Positions 47,401 through 58,300 of a DNA stretch of 64,000 nucleotides are shown here, piece by piece. The stretch lies in NCBI GenBank assembly GCA_021495925.1, contig JAKEKT010000011.1, positions 124,001 through 188,000 of the forward strand, read 5' to 3'. The translations under genes and the position numbers were made by a program. This stretch comes from Diplodia intermedia (Eukaryota; Ascomycota; Dothideomycetes; Botryosphaeriales; Botryosphaeriaceae). The notes under the pieces were generated by a model. It had not been told where the DNA came from, did not search any database, and was given only the letters and a program-made list of their open reading frames with translations. The number at the start of each line of letters is the position of its first letter. The first letter of the stretch is position 1.

Positions 47401-48529
47401 CGAGCGACCCTTGTGACTTCTGATGCGAAAGAACGGAGTTGGTCCACCATGGTGTTGATCGTTTCCTGGAGTTGCAAGATCTCTCCCCTCGCAGGACGCT
47501 CGATCTTGCGACTGAGATCACCGTGGGCGACAGCGGTTGTGACGACTGCGATTTCTCGCACCTGTTCCGTGAGATTGCGTGCCATGTCGTTGACTGAGAT
47601 TGATTAGTAGTGATTCTATTCGTCTGAGAAAATTGAAGCCTACCGCTGTTGGTCAACTCGGCCCAGATACCATCGACACCGGTCAGGACAGCCTGGCCAC
47701 CAAGGCGGCCCTCAGTGCCGACCTCCTTGGCCAAGTTTGTGACCTGACTGGCGAAATCCTGAAGCTGGTCTACCATGGTGTTGATGGTTCGCTTGAAAGT
47801 CGTAATTTCGGGGTCCATCTCCTTAGCGTGAATCAAAACCTTTTTACTGAGATCACCGTGTGCGACAGCCGTAACAATGCTACCAATTTCCCGGAGGGCC
47901 TTCTGGAAGGCCAGATTTGCCTGTTGATGCTTCTGCAGCTCTCGCTTGAGAGCTCCAATGTCTTCGATGCCATGGCCGAAGGCCTTATCCTGGTCCCGGA
48001 GCTGCCGGGTAACCTCGGCGCTGAGGCTGTCGATGTGCTCCCGCTGGCTCTGGATCTGCTCAGCCTGCTTGTTCAAATGGTCGCGCAGGTAAGCGAGCTG
48101 GTCCTCGGTCAACTGCGCTGCAGGCACCGCCCGCTCGCCGGGGGTTTCCTTCTCCTTCAGCCAGTTTGTAACCCATGAGGCCTGCCTGTCTCGGCCGGCG
48201 ATCGCGCGGTTCTGGGGCGTCTGCAGCTGGTGGTTTTCGCCGGGGAAGGGAGAGTGCAGGTTGGGCTCGCCGGGAGTGATGGGAAAGGTGTTGTTGTCGA
48301 CCGTCCGGGCCTTCGCCTCGAGGTACTGGACGCGCGACGACAGGGCGGCGAGCTCGCGCTCGAGGGCCCGCTTCGTCTCGGTGTCAGCGCCGGGCAGCGT
48401 CAATGAAGCAGCCTTCCCGCCGTTGGCCGCAACTTGACCAGGGAAGGACCTGTCGACCTGGGGATCATGCTGCTTCGCGAGGTTCGACAGGATAGCGACG
48501 AGCGCTTGGGCAGTCTCGTCGTGAGACAT
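44411..48529 (-). CDS. NIK1: Class III hybrid histidine kinase Nik1/Os-1
   Basis: This cytosolic osmosensing kinase feeds the HOG phosphorelay and is the pathway hit by dicarboximide and phenylpyrrole fungicides (family knowledge). Four exons join in frame: 48529-47644, 47593-44841, 44786-44490 and 44437-44411, giving 1,320 residues. After an N-terminal coiled coil come six HAMP units of about 92 residues from roughly residue 214 to 725, each with a [15 protein letters not shown] start and an LGGQA signature. Then come the HisKA site [16 protein letters not shown], the ATPase N box GNAIKFTEH, and G boxes SDTGIGI and [16 protein letters not shown] receiver domain follows with [13 protein letters not shown], phospho-Asp in [12 protein letters not shown], and [11 protein letters not shown]. 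The last 27-base exon encodes LLLRSHSS and a stop, matching the usual LRSHSS end. No membrane segment is seen. Confidence 0.97.
46320..47890 (-). repeat. Six-unit HAMP repeat inside NIK1
   Basis: The kinase gene carries six consecutive HAMP-coding units of about 276 bases; the first is split by the 5'-most intron and the last is shorter. The units are well conserved in protein ([26 protein letters not shown]). This periodicity also keeps long antisense frames open, which should not be read as genes. Confidence 0.85.
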
Positions 48530-50779
48530 CGTTGTGACGCACGTCTACAGCGTGGTTCTCGCACCGTGCATTGGGCCAAAAAGTTGCTGTGAAATGTGGT
48601 GCTGGTCCGCGGACTGGGGGAGTGTGAGGCTGCTCGTACGACGGCGGGGAGCGCAGGCTTGGGGACAGATGGGGTGGCAAGGCGGTGCAGGAGGACGCCG
48701 CAGGAGGGAGGCGGGAGAGGGAGCGGGAGAAGCAAGCAGCCCTGACCCAAAGTTGAAGTGACTTCGCAACGGCGCGGCGCACGAAAAAAGGAGCGTGGTG
48801 GAGAGGCAGTCGCAATGCAGAACGCTCCGTCTGCACTCGATGGGCGGCGGACTGCCCAGAGCCTATCTTAGCGAATCGAGCGCCCCGGCCGACAGGGGGC
48901 TAGCGACAAAGGTTCAACGCCGCCGCGCTGGCTTGGGCCAATTTCTGACGTAGTGAGCACGCCGCCCAGCGAGACGGGGGACGTGCGCGGGCGCGGGCGC
49001 GGGCGGGCGTGCTGGCGGACAACGACAAAGGGAAGCGTGGCTAGGCGGCGGACGCGTGCCAGGAAGGCCCTCGAACAGGCGCGCCTCGTGGCCGACTGTC
49101 CCGGGGCCCGCGATCTGAGGGGCTCGCTCGCGCGGGCGCGGGCGCGGGCGCCAGGACGGACGAGGGTGCTGCGCGTTGCAGTGGCGCGCCGGCGCTGCAA
49201 GCCGTACAGGGCTGGCAGTTAAGTGGAAACAAGCCTCCGCGATGCCCGCAGCGAGCCCCTTTCTACCGTGTCCTAAGAGTCGCAGTTGCGCAGCACCTAT
49301 CGTTGATGCCGCAGCCGCCTGTGTGACGGCGACCGGCTTGAACGCCGCCCACACTTCCGAGCAGCTCACAGACACTGGTGTCGAGCCGGGCACCTAAGGA
49401 TTGCCAATGACTCGGCACGGGCGCTGGCAGGCGGGCATGGGAATACGAGCACGCGGCGAGGCGGCACTGATTCGCTGGCGGGCCCCGAGCGTTGCGCGTG
49501 CGCGCGCTCAACGCCCGCTCGCGTCGCCGCCGCAGCGGAGGACGCACGAGACGCAGCCAAGGTGCGGTGTTTGCGACGACGTGCTGTGCAGCTCCACCTC
49601 GCGCTCGGTATTGTAGACACAAGTCTACCGCTGCTCGTTTCAGGCGCTGGCGCGCAAGTTAAGCTCGCCGATCGCAGCACCTCGAAGGGTTAGCTCTCAG
49701 CATCGCTGACTCTGCAACAGGGTTTCAGGGTCTTGCGCCCGCCCGCTAATGCTGCCGGGCGTCGCCTCGCAGGTCGGGCGCCGGAAGCCACACGTGCGCG
49801 GCAGGCTCAATTTCTACCTCAGCACGACATGCCCACACGACGGTGAGGAGATCTGCCTGCCAATCTCACCGCACCCAGTCTCAACCGCGAGCGAAGATCC
49901 AATCCCACCACAATCTCGGCCCGAATCGGCGTCTGACCCTGCGTCCCAAAGCTGAGCCGGCTGCGCCTGCACACGTCTGTGGGGTGGCGCCGGTGGGTTC
50001 CCAAATCCAGGGAAAATTCGACAGCCGGCACCACCCGCCAGATAGCCGCCTGGCGTGGGTCGCTGCAACGTCGCCGTGGGCGCGCAGCCGGAGCCCGCCC
50101 GTACGACGCGCTACGCGGTGCTCGGAAATAGATTCATCTCTCACGGGCTGCCTTGGTGGCCAGGATAATTCTCGGTGTCGCCCTTGTTATTGTATTACTG
50201 AAAAAGATCGATCCGGGGAGCAGGGACCACAGCCACGTAGATCCGGCAGGTGACCTCCGGAACGGGCCCTTTTTCAGCAGCCGCTGCGTAAGGTAGCGCC
50301 GCCGCGGCTGGTCGTCGCCACGCCTCGCGCGCCATGTGAAAACGGTGAGCCCGCCGGTGAGCATAGGAGCCGCCAATCTGCTGCGAGGACCTAGTCGCCC
50401 GCTCCATGTCCCTGCCGAACCACGCCAGCTGCCCACCGCCCGTTGCAAGGGAGTCAGGTGGGGGCAAAGAGTCTTATGCCGGCCTTGCGGATTGGCGGAT
50501 GGAGGAATGATCACTCCAGCACTCCAGCACTAGGCCACTGCCAAGGCAGGCGGATGCTTGATCAACAGGCAGCCCGTGGCCTTGCCACGACGGGTTTCGG
50601 AAGTCCGATTTCAAACCCGTGAGCGGTTCTTTACTTAGTATTTCCGGTCGGATCACGACCGTGGCTCCCATTGGAGCGTATATTAGCTATAGTACGCGGG
50701 GGTATAGATGCTTCTTCCTTCTCGGACCAGCCTTCGCTCGACGGGGACCGAGCTTCGTCGCCACAAGAGCCTCATCTCT
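48530..50779. other. NIK1 upstream region and 3' flank of the Laa2-like gene
   Basis: 2.2 kb, very GC-rich near 48960-49160, with two blocks of a GCGCGG-type hexamer repeat. Open frames are plentiful on both strands because stop codons are rare in such sequence; none has a domain. It likely contains the NIK1 promoter and 5' UTR. Confidence 0.45.
48985..49150. repeat. Two GC hexamer repeat blocks upstream of NIK1
   Basis: Short tandem runs of a GCGCGG-type hexamer occur at about 48985-49009 and again at 49129-49150, separated by about 120 bases. They lie roughly 460 to 620 bases upstream of the NIK1 start codon. Confidence 0.7.
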
Positions 50780-52675
50780 TCATTTCCTCACTTTCTTGGC
50801 GTGCTTCACGAGATTCTCAATGACGCCCTCGAACGCCTCCTTGTCTCCAATTGCGCTTTCTTTGCGCTTGGTCCAGTAGTCCAACACCTCATCCGCCCGT
50901 CTCTGCAATTCTCGAAGCGTCCTGACATGCGCTTCAAGCTCCCCGGCCGTGAAGTTCTGGAGCGCCGCATCCGTAGTGGAGCAAAGCATGGTGACAGCCG
51001 TGATATCGAACTCCGGTGGAGGAGGAGGCCCACGCCTTTTCCGGTCCGTTTTCGACGAAGACGAGTTGACCGACGTCGATGAATCGTTATCCTCTTTCTT
51101 TAACCGAGACACGGTGCCATTTGTGCGGTCGTCAGAAGACACACGTGGAGTGCGCTCTCCGGGAATGTTGACAGAAGGGAGTACCAGTTTCTTCTGCTTA
51201 CTGGCAGGAAGAATTTCATCGAGGTCGACGGGCACTCCTAAAGAAACAAGGAATAGCCGCCTAATGCGAGAGCGGACCCAGTTCGGAGGCTGAAGCGGCG
51301 GTGGGGCTACTAATTGAGCCCATAAAGACAGGCTCCTTTCTGACAGCAGGGAGGGGTTGACCTCTTGCTCTATAGCCGGACGGTCGACAAAGGAAGTTTC
51401 GAAGAGCTTATCCACAAAGGGCTGGCTGGCACTCACAATATCGGCCAGGCTGTCGAGATCGTCGAAGCTGGGAATTGGCTGGTGCGACTTGGGCGTCAGC
51501 GCTTTGTTGCATGTTCTCATCGGCTCGCAGATGTCTCGATTTAAAAGCACAGTTATGAATAAATTCTCGTTACTTACAAGTGAAGGTAGGGGGTCGGATA
51601 CAGGAGGCAGAGGGGCAGGTTCTTCAAAAGCATTGGCGGTTTCATCTTCCGCGTTCTGGAAGCCATCATCGAAATCACCAAAATCGTCTCCGAAGTCCTC
51701 CTCCCCGCCCTCCTCAAAGTCGTCAAAGTCATCGCCGAATTCATGATTGTCATCCGCAGTTGCTGTTTCCTGAACCGGATCCGAACATTGCGACGTTCCG
51801 ATATCCTCCTCCAGTTTGTCATCGTTGGCGGTGGCGGGGGGTACGGCAGGAATTTCGTCTATTTGGTCCGATCTATCAGAGGCAGTTGGCGATCCTTGTC
51901 CCGTCAATGGTTCGTTGACGAAACCAGAAAAAAAGAACTCTGGTAACTTACCTTGCGGGGGTTCTGGAGCCTTGAGGACGACATCAGGGACAGCGTCAGC
52001 CTGGTGGCTTTCGTATGCGGCAGTTCCGGGAACTTCGCCATAGCTCGGCTCATCATCGACCTTCTCGACAACCGTCTTAGGGATGGGTGTGCCGCCGGGG
52101 GACAGCGGAGTGGTAGGGCGGTCCGATACGCTCAGCCTGGACGTGCTTCTGCTGCGACCGCCCTCGGGGACGATCTCCACTTCATCTGGCACTGCGTCCT
52201 GCGTTCTCATATTGTACGCCGATGTGCCCGGCACTTCTCCATAGCTAGGCTGATCATCGATCTTTTCCACGCGGGTCACAGGGACAGGTGAGGCAGCCGA
52301 TGATCGGTCTGCGCTTGACTTGTTGCCCTCGGAGGCATCAGAGAAATGGTCATCTCCGTCTGAGGATTCTACGAGACATGTCAGTCGGAGGAAATGTCAA
52401 GACAGAGCAGTGCACAGGACGGGGGAGGTGCATGAGCCGAGGGGTTAAATGGACTAGGCTGCGTGAAAGAAGCCGAGTGCGGGGCGACGAGATGGAAGGA
52501 CGTGTTCCAGCATCGTAGACACAGTGACTATGTTGCCAGAATGCGCGAGAGAAGCAAACGCGATGCGCCGATGCCAGTTGCGAGGTGCTCGTGGAAAGGG
52601 CGGGGACTTACCTAGCTCATGTGCACCGGGGTCCTGCAGCTCCACACTCTTTCGTGGAGGTTCCAGCTCTGACAT
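50780..52675 (-). CDS. Laa2-like AP-1 accessory protein (DUF5102 family)
   Basis: Yeast Laa2 works with Laa1 and the AP-1 clathrin adaptor at the trans-Golgi or endosome (family knowledge); assignment here rests on the C-terminal domain and adaptor motifs. Exons 52675-52612 and 52368-50780 join in frame, giving up to 550 residues. Two copies of a peptide with core PSYGEVPGT lie near residues 60 and 125. A very acidic region holds DFDDFEEG and EEDFGDDFGDFDDGF, resembling gamma-ear-binding motifs. The conserved C-terminal domain includes LQPPNWVRSRIRRLFLVSLGV and PVDLDEILPASK, then a helical end ending KHAKKVRK. Two internal stretches, 51895-51951 and 51524-51577, have intron signals and lengths of 3n, so the mature protein may be 37 residues shorter. 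Confidence 0.75.
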
Positions 52676-53107
52676 GATGAAGAGGCGTTGGACGTGTCGT
52701 AGGCGGTCGGATGGACCAACGAGGCTCGTTGGATTTGAAGAGGGAATAGAGCTGAGGCTTGAGGAGTAGGATGGCCGACGTATGTGTACTGATCAGCCTG
52801 GTAGCGGTAGTTTGGGGCAGTGATCGCCCGCCCGCCGGTATGGATTAAGTCTCGATCCGGGCCGGGGTTGCCAGCTCTGGCCCGACCAAAACACGCTCCA
52901 GCACGGAAGCTGCAACGAGCAGCACCTCAAGCGCCCAATTCCACCACACCCGTCCGCTGCGCGCCTTCTTCTCGCGCACCCGCTGCGTCGCCGCTCGTCC
53001 CCCGAGCATTCGCCTCTTCAACCTCCGCCCGGCGTGCTTTCGTCGCGCTGACCCCGCGAGCGCGCATTTCTCCCCACCACCTCGCTCTACTAGCCATCCA
53101 GCCCGAC
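52676..53107. promoter_or_regulatory. Divergent promoter of the Laa2-like gene and NSP1
   Basis: 432 bases between the two start codons. The NSP1 frame stays open upstream to about 52820 but has no in-frame ATG there, so that part is 5' UTR. No specific operator is recognised. Confidence 0.55.
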
Positions 53108-55392
53108 ATGTCCAACGACGCCTCCAAGGACGCGCCGAAGTTCAGCTTCGGCGGCGCCAGCTCGGGACCCATCTTCGGAGGGGCGAACACCAACACGTCC
53201 GGCAGCAGCGTCTTTGGCAACAGCACTGGAAACAAGCCTGGTGGTGCCAGCGGCGGCGGCCTCTTTGGCGCAAGCGCGGGCCAGGGCTCATCCGGCACAC
53301 CTGGCGGCTCAGGATCCAGCTTCTTCGGCGGAGGTGGTACTCCGGCTTCGTCTGGCGCATCGCAGCCGTCGCTCTTTGGTGGAGCTGCGGCTGGTAGCGG
53401 CAGCGGCAGCGGCAGCGGCGGTGGTCTTTTTGGCGGCGGCGGAAGCAGCTCACCATTCAAGACTGGCACCACCACACCTGGCGCTGCCCCAGCAGCTACA
53501 CCCGCAAAGCCCGCGTTTTCCTCTTTCGCGGGCTCAACCACCCCGGCTGGCCCGCCTCCTGCAAGCTCTACCGGCGGCTTTTCTTTCGGCAACCAGACCT
53601 CTGCGCAGTCGACAGCCAGCCCTTTCGCGCTCGGTGCAGGCAGCAATGCCGCCAGTAAGCCTGCGAGCAACTTGTTCGGAGGTCTTGGGGGCTCGTCGAG
53701 CAGTGCTGCTCAATCCACTCCGGCCACTGCTGCCCCCAGCGCTTCAACCCCGACGCAGAACCAATCCGGCGGAAATTTGTTCAGCAGTATGGGGGGATCT
53801 ACGGGCAACAAACCTACCTTCAGCATCGGTGGCGCTGCGTCCTCTACTCAGCCGGCGCAAAACCAAGATGCGGCCAAGCCGGCAGGCTCTGGTCTGTTCA
53901 ATCTGGGTTCCTCAACCGGAAACAAGCCCTCCTCGCCTTTCACCCTAGCTGGTGCTTCTTCGGGTCAGTCTACGTCTGCGACGCCGGCAGCACCTTCACC
54001 ATTCGCCTTAGGCGGTGGTAGCTCACAGCCTACGAGCTCGCAACCTGCACCGACGGCTGCTCCGACCGCTTCCGACAAGCCAAGTCTTTTCAGCCCTGGT
54101 GCTACCGCGCCTGCCACTGGTGGTCTTTTTGGCGGTGGTGCCAAGGACAGCAACAAAGAAACGTCTTCAGCCAGCACAGCCGCACCTCAGACTCCTGCTA
54201 CCTCTGGTGGTGGGTTCAGTCTGTTCAACAAACCTACCGAGACACCTGCTTCCACAGGCGCTAGCCAAGCAACACCAAGCGCGCCTACTCCTGCAGCTTC
54301 AAGTGCGTTCAAGTTGGGCACTACCCCGGCTCAGAGCTCTGGCACCTCACAGGCTTCAACCACAGCAACTGCCGCTCCTGCTTTCAGCATTGGTTCCACC
54401 ACAGGCCAAACCGCCAGTACCTCTACCACGCAGCCCGCAACAACGGCTACCACTGGAACTGCCTCTACTCCGGCTCCTGCTGCGACAGGGAATGCCAATT
54501 TGGGCGCGTCCACCATTGGTCAGCCACCGAGCGCCCAGTCCCGTCTTAAGAACAAGTCTATGGATGAGATCATCACGCGCTGGGCGACCGATCTGTCGAA
54601 GTACCAGAAGAGCTTCCAGAGCCAGGCGAAGCAAGTCGCTGAATGGGACCGGATGCTTGTGGAGAACAGCGACAAGATTTCCAAGCTCTACGGCAAGACT
54701 TTCCAGGCGCGCAAGGATACCGAAGAGGTAGAACGGCAGCTGACCGCCGTGGAGAGTGACCAAGCTGAGTTGTCCAGGTGGCTGGACAATTACGAGAGGG
54801 AAGTTGATGACTTGATGGACAAGATGGTTGGCGGTCAAGACGGCCTTCAGGGTCCAGATCAGGAGAGAGAGAGAACGTAAGTTTATTTGTGATCCTACTT
54901 TCGCCTCCCAGGCAAACGCAGACAGGTCTGATGATGGCCGTCATGGCTGGAGATACTTGTTATTCTCATTGAGCGTTGGCACCGGGCTGTCATTGAACAC
55001 CTTTGCTGATATTGTCATAGGTACAAGCTTGCCGAGAAGCTCTCCGATCGTCTCAACGATTTGAACAAGGATTTGTCCGATATGATTGAGGAGATCAACA
55101 GCGTCTCGGCGACTCTCAGCAAGACGGATAAGCCTGATGATCCGGTATGTGGGCAATCCCTCGATCACAAATAATCGGCTACTGACGCAATTGCAACTAG
55201 CTCTCTCAAGTTGTCCGCGTGCTCAACAACCATCTCTCACAGCTCCAGGCCATCGATTCGGGTGCCGCTGAGCTTCACGAAAAGGTTACCAAGGCACAGA
55301 AGGAGGCCCAAAGTTACCGAGTCAATGGCCAGGCCGTCCTCGGTAACGACGCTGCGGACGACTTCTATCGTTCGTTCATGGGCCGCCGTTGA
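53108..55392 (+). CDS. NSP1: Nucleoporin Nsp1 (Nup62)
   Basis: Nsp1 is the central-channel FG nucleoporin of the nuclear pore (family knowledge). Three exons join in frame: 53108-54876, 55021-55144 and 55201-55392, giving 694 residues. The first 460 or so residues are FG-repeat sequence rich in Ser, Gly, Thr, Ala and Pro, with many GLFG/FSFG/SLFGG-type units and three STGNKP motifs. The C-terminal coiled-coil domain (Nsp1_C) starts near residue 485: MDEIITRWATDLSKYQKSF, AEWDRMLVENSDKISKLY, LTAVESDQAELSRWLDNYE, then LAEKLSDRLNDLNKDL and LNNHLSQLQAIDSG. It ends DDFYRSFMGRR. The ATG at 53108 (MSNDASKDAPKFSFGG) is chosen because it is the first in-frame ATG and is followed at once by an FSFG unit. 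Confidence 0.95.
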
Positions 55393-58300
55393 AAGAGTAG
55401 AAACGGGCTGGCGTCTCGAAGTTGGAAGGGATGCGATTGGTACTCGTAGTGAGGGGGGGTGACTTGACTCATGAAAGCCTTTGTCTACGGGCAAGGGTCG
55501 CTGGCGTTCATGGGACACGGATTCTAAGGGCACGAAGCTTCTGTTCACACTTGGCACCAGTTAGGAAAACGGAAGCTGGGTATGAAAGTAGGATTGTAGG
55601 ATACGTAAGAAGGAAATGAGTGGACCAATCACTCCCGGGGAGGAAAAAAAATCTCCAAGGCAAACTCTGGTGCCCTTCGCAGAAAGGACAATATTGTCGT
55701 CCAGGGGTTTCGTTTTGTTCCGAGCGCCAATAGCAAGTGAGAAGGGACTCCGATAATGGTGATTTGACGCAAAATAGACTCGAGAGCAGCTGGTGCATGT
55801 GCACAGTAGACCTCACTGGAAGTTGGGCCGGCGCCGAGTCAGCCGCGCGCATGCAGACGCATCCACCCGTCACACGCGTCACAAGCTGCTGGCATTGCCC
55901 GCCTGCTTGACTACCCTCTGTTAAAAGACACTCTGTGCTACTCCCAGCTCCTTCTCCATGTTGGCTACGTCCGCGATCCGTCCGCCATGGTCACGGCGAG
56001 GGGCGCTATGGGATGCAGGACACAGGCATTGCAGATGCGAGACGACACCTTCCCGTCACCCACCGTGGCCAGGTGCAGGATCGAGGGGCAGTGCCGCATG
56101 AGAAGCCGAATACGGGGTTTGTCGGGCGACGGACGCGTAGCTTCCTTGACGATAGCCCTTCGACTGGCTCATGGGCTCTTGCACTGCCCTACCATTTTAA
56201 GGGTAATGGAAGTCGTTGCAGTCGGCACGGTCAATCCGTCTTCCCTTACGGCGGGCCGGCCCCACCACTTTTGCTCGCAACAGTGCACTTCCGTCCGGCC
56301 TTGATCATGCACGTTCCAAGCATCTGGCCGACGATCGTGAATGAGTCGTCTTGCTTGAGTTGTCGAACCGGCTGTTGCCTTGTCGCTTCCCTCCCTCCAC
56401 ACACCCACCCAGCCCGATTTCGTTCTTTGGTCAGTGAAAGTCAGGCGTCAAGAGGGAGGGTGCGTCGCGAACGCAGACAAAGGGCAAAGGAGCAAAGAAG
56501 AACCCCCGAAGGAGGGACGCGTTCCAGGTATCTGGCACACGCGGCGCACGTCCTAGTCCGTTGTTGCGCTCCACCAACCGCGCTTCCCCGGGCGCTTCCC
56601 AAAACGCGGCCGGGCGGGTGGATTCCGGGTGGGGCAAAGAGATTCCCACGGGGGGGCAAAGCAGGAAAGACGACGAGAAAAAAAAAAAGGGAAATCGGAA
56701 TGGCCATCATGCGGAACCGAGCAGAGACGAATATGCGGTCCGGTGGAATACGGGATGATGAGCTGATGATTGCCGATAATCAATTGTTCTGTTTTCTATT
56801 TACGGATATCACGACATTTCTGGTGTGTTGTCCGCGGCGTTGGAGTCACAGAAAAGAAAAATTTGTGGCTCCGCTGGTGCTCTGTCGTGTGTTGGCGGTT
56901 GGGTGCTGACTGTTGCCTGCTGCCTTTTCCAGGCGGTAGGCGGGAAGGGCATTTGCTCGGTTGAGCAGGGAGGTTGGAGGGGCTTGGAAGGGGCATCATC
57001 TCTGTGGATGATTCTCCTTTGTACACGTACCTACGTGGAGGTGGAGCGCAGGGCTCGAAGTCTGGGGGAGAGCAGGCAAGGAGCTTGGGTCATCGAAGTG
57101 CAGTGGAAGGGTAATGGAGAGAGTGGTGAAGAAAAGAGGGGGTTCTGTTCAATGCCCGACAACAGGGCAGCGAAAGGGATATCTGCCTTGGTGGGTGGAT
57201 GCTGGGGGCCGCGAATGCAAAGCCGACCCGACGTTTTCCTTTTCTGATGGGGCGCCGCATGCGCTGGATTAAATGCCATACCGATCTCCACATCTTCCGT
57301 GCCTTCTTTTCGACTTCTTCCATGCACAACCGATGCGGCGAGGTGGGCAACCCTCTCCATGGGCCATCCCGGTTCGATGGCTTGCGCCGGCTGCGGACGC
57401 GGGCCGCAGCGCGATGGAGACTATGGCAGCCACGTTCTCCCTCGCGCGATGCAGAGTGGAGAATGGCGGTTTCAGATTCGTACCTCACCTCATCTAGCGA
57501 TGCCACCGGTCAAGCAAAACGGGTGGAATGCCGATGGTGTTTTTGCTAAGAGGCGCGTTAGACGGTTGTTTCCATGCACGTGATTGATGGCACCACGATA
57601 GCGCTTACATGCTGCAGAGATTGGGTACCGCGTCGGGAGGCAGGGAGGGAACTAATAGCGTGACAGGCACCACTGAACAAACTTCTCCATGTCTTCTATC
57701 TTCGGCATTTGGTCGCACGATAGCTCGAAGAGAAGACTGGGATGCCGTGCTATGCTTTGGCACCGGCCGTGCACAGGACTAGGACTCGAGACCAGCCGGT
57801 AATGGGCTAGAGCGTATGTCTTTGGAGACCGCGCATCTCGTTCTGCCTGTATGAAATCTCCTGTTCCCACAGGCAGAGCGATGTGTCCAAACACCGGCCG
57901 GAGATGAGTCCGAGAAGCTGTGCCTACGAAGTGGGCCGTGAGAGAACAGCTGATGAGGGACAGGCGGCTGTTGATCAGGATGTACGTGTGGGATAGAGAT
58001 CTGCCAAGGAAAGCTTCGGCCTCCACCATCTGATTCGCGATGTCCCTCAAACCGAACTCTGTGATACAGTGTTGGGCCGGGATGCATGATGGTGTGAGCA
58101 CCTAGAGTTCTGCCTCTCAATAGGGAAGGAAGCAAGTGTGCGGACAACGGGACACGGACAGCGGGACACGGACAGCAACTCGTCATGTGTTTCGGGGCCG
58201 CGAGCCACATTGGTGGCTGTGGGAGACGTTTTACCATGATGCATGATGTCGGCAGCATCTCCGACGAACAACGGCATGCGAGATAGTCGAGCGAGCGGTT

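Noticed and set aside
46480..47607. 375-residue open frame antisense to NIK1
   Set aside because: It lies wholly opposite the HAMP repeats. The repeat period is a multiple of three, so an antisense frame without stops is repeated along with them. It has no recognisable domain.
52820..53107. Extension of NSP1 to the upstream limit of its open frame
   Set aside because: The upstream part has no in-frame ATG, begins at GTG and does not resemble Nsp1. The ATG at 53108 is followed at once by FG sequence.
55935..56909. 324-residue plus-strand frame after NSP1
   Set aside because: No recognisable motif, and composition looks like translated GC-rich spacer. I would accept it only with transcript or homology evidence.
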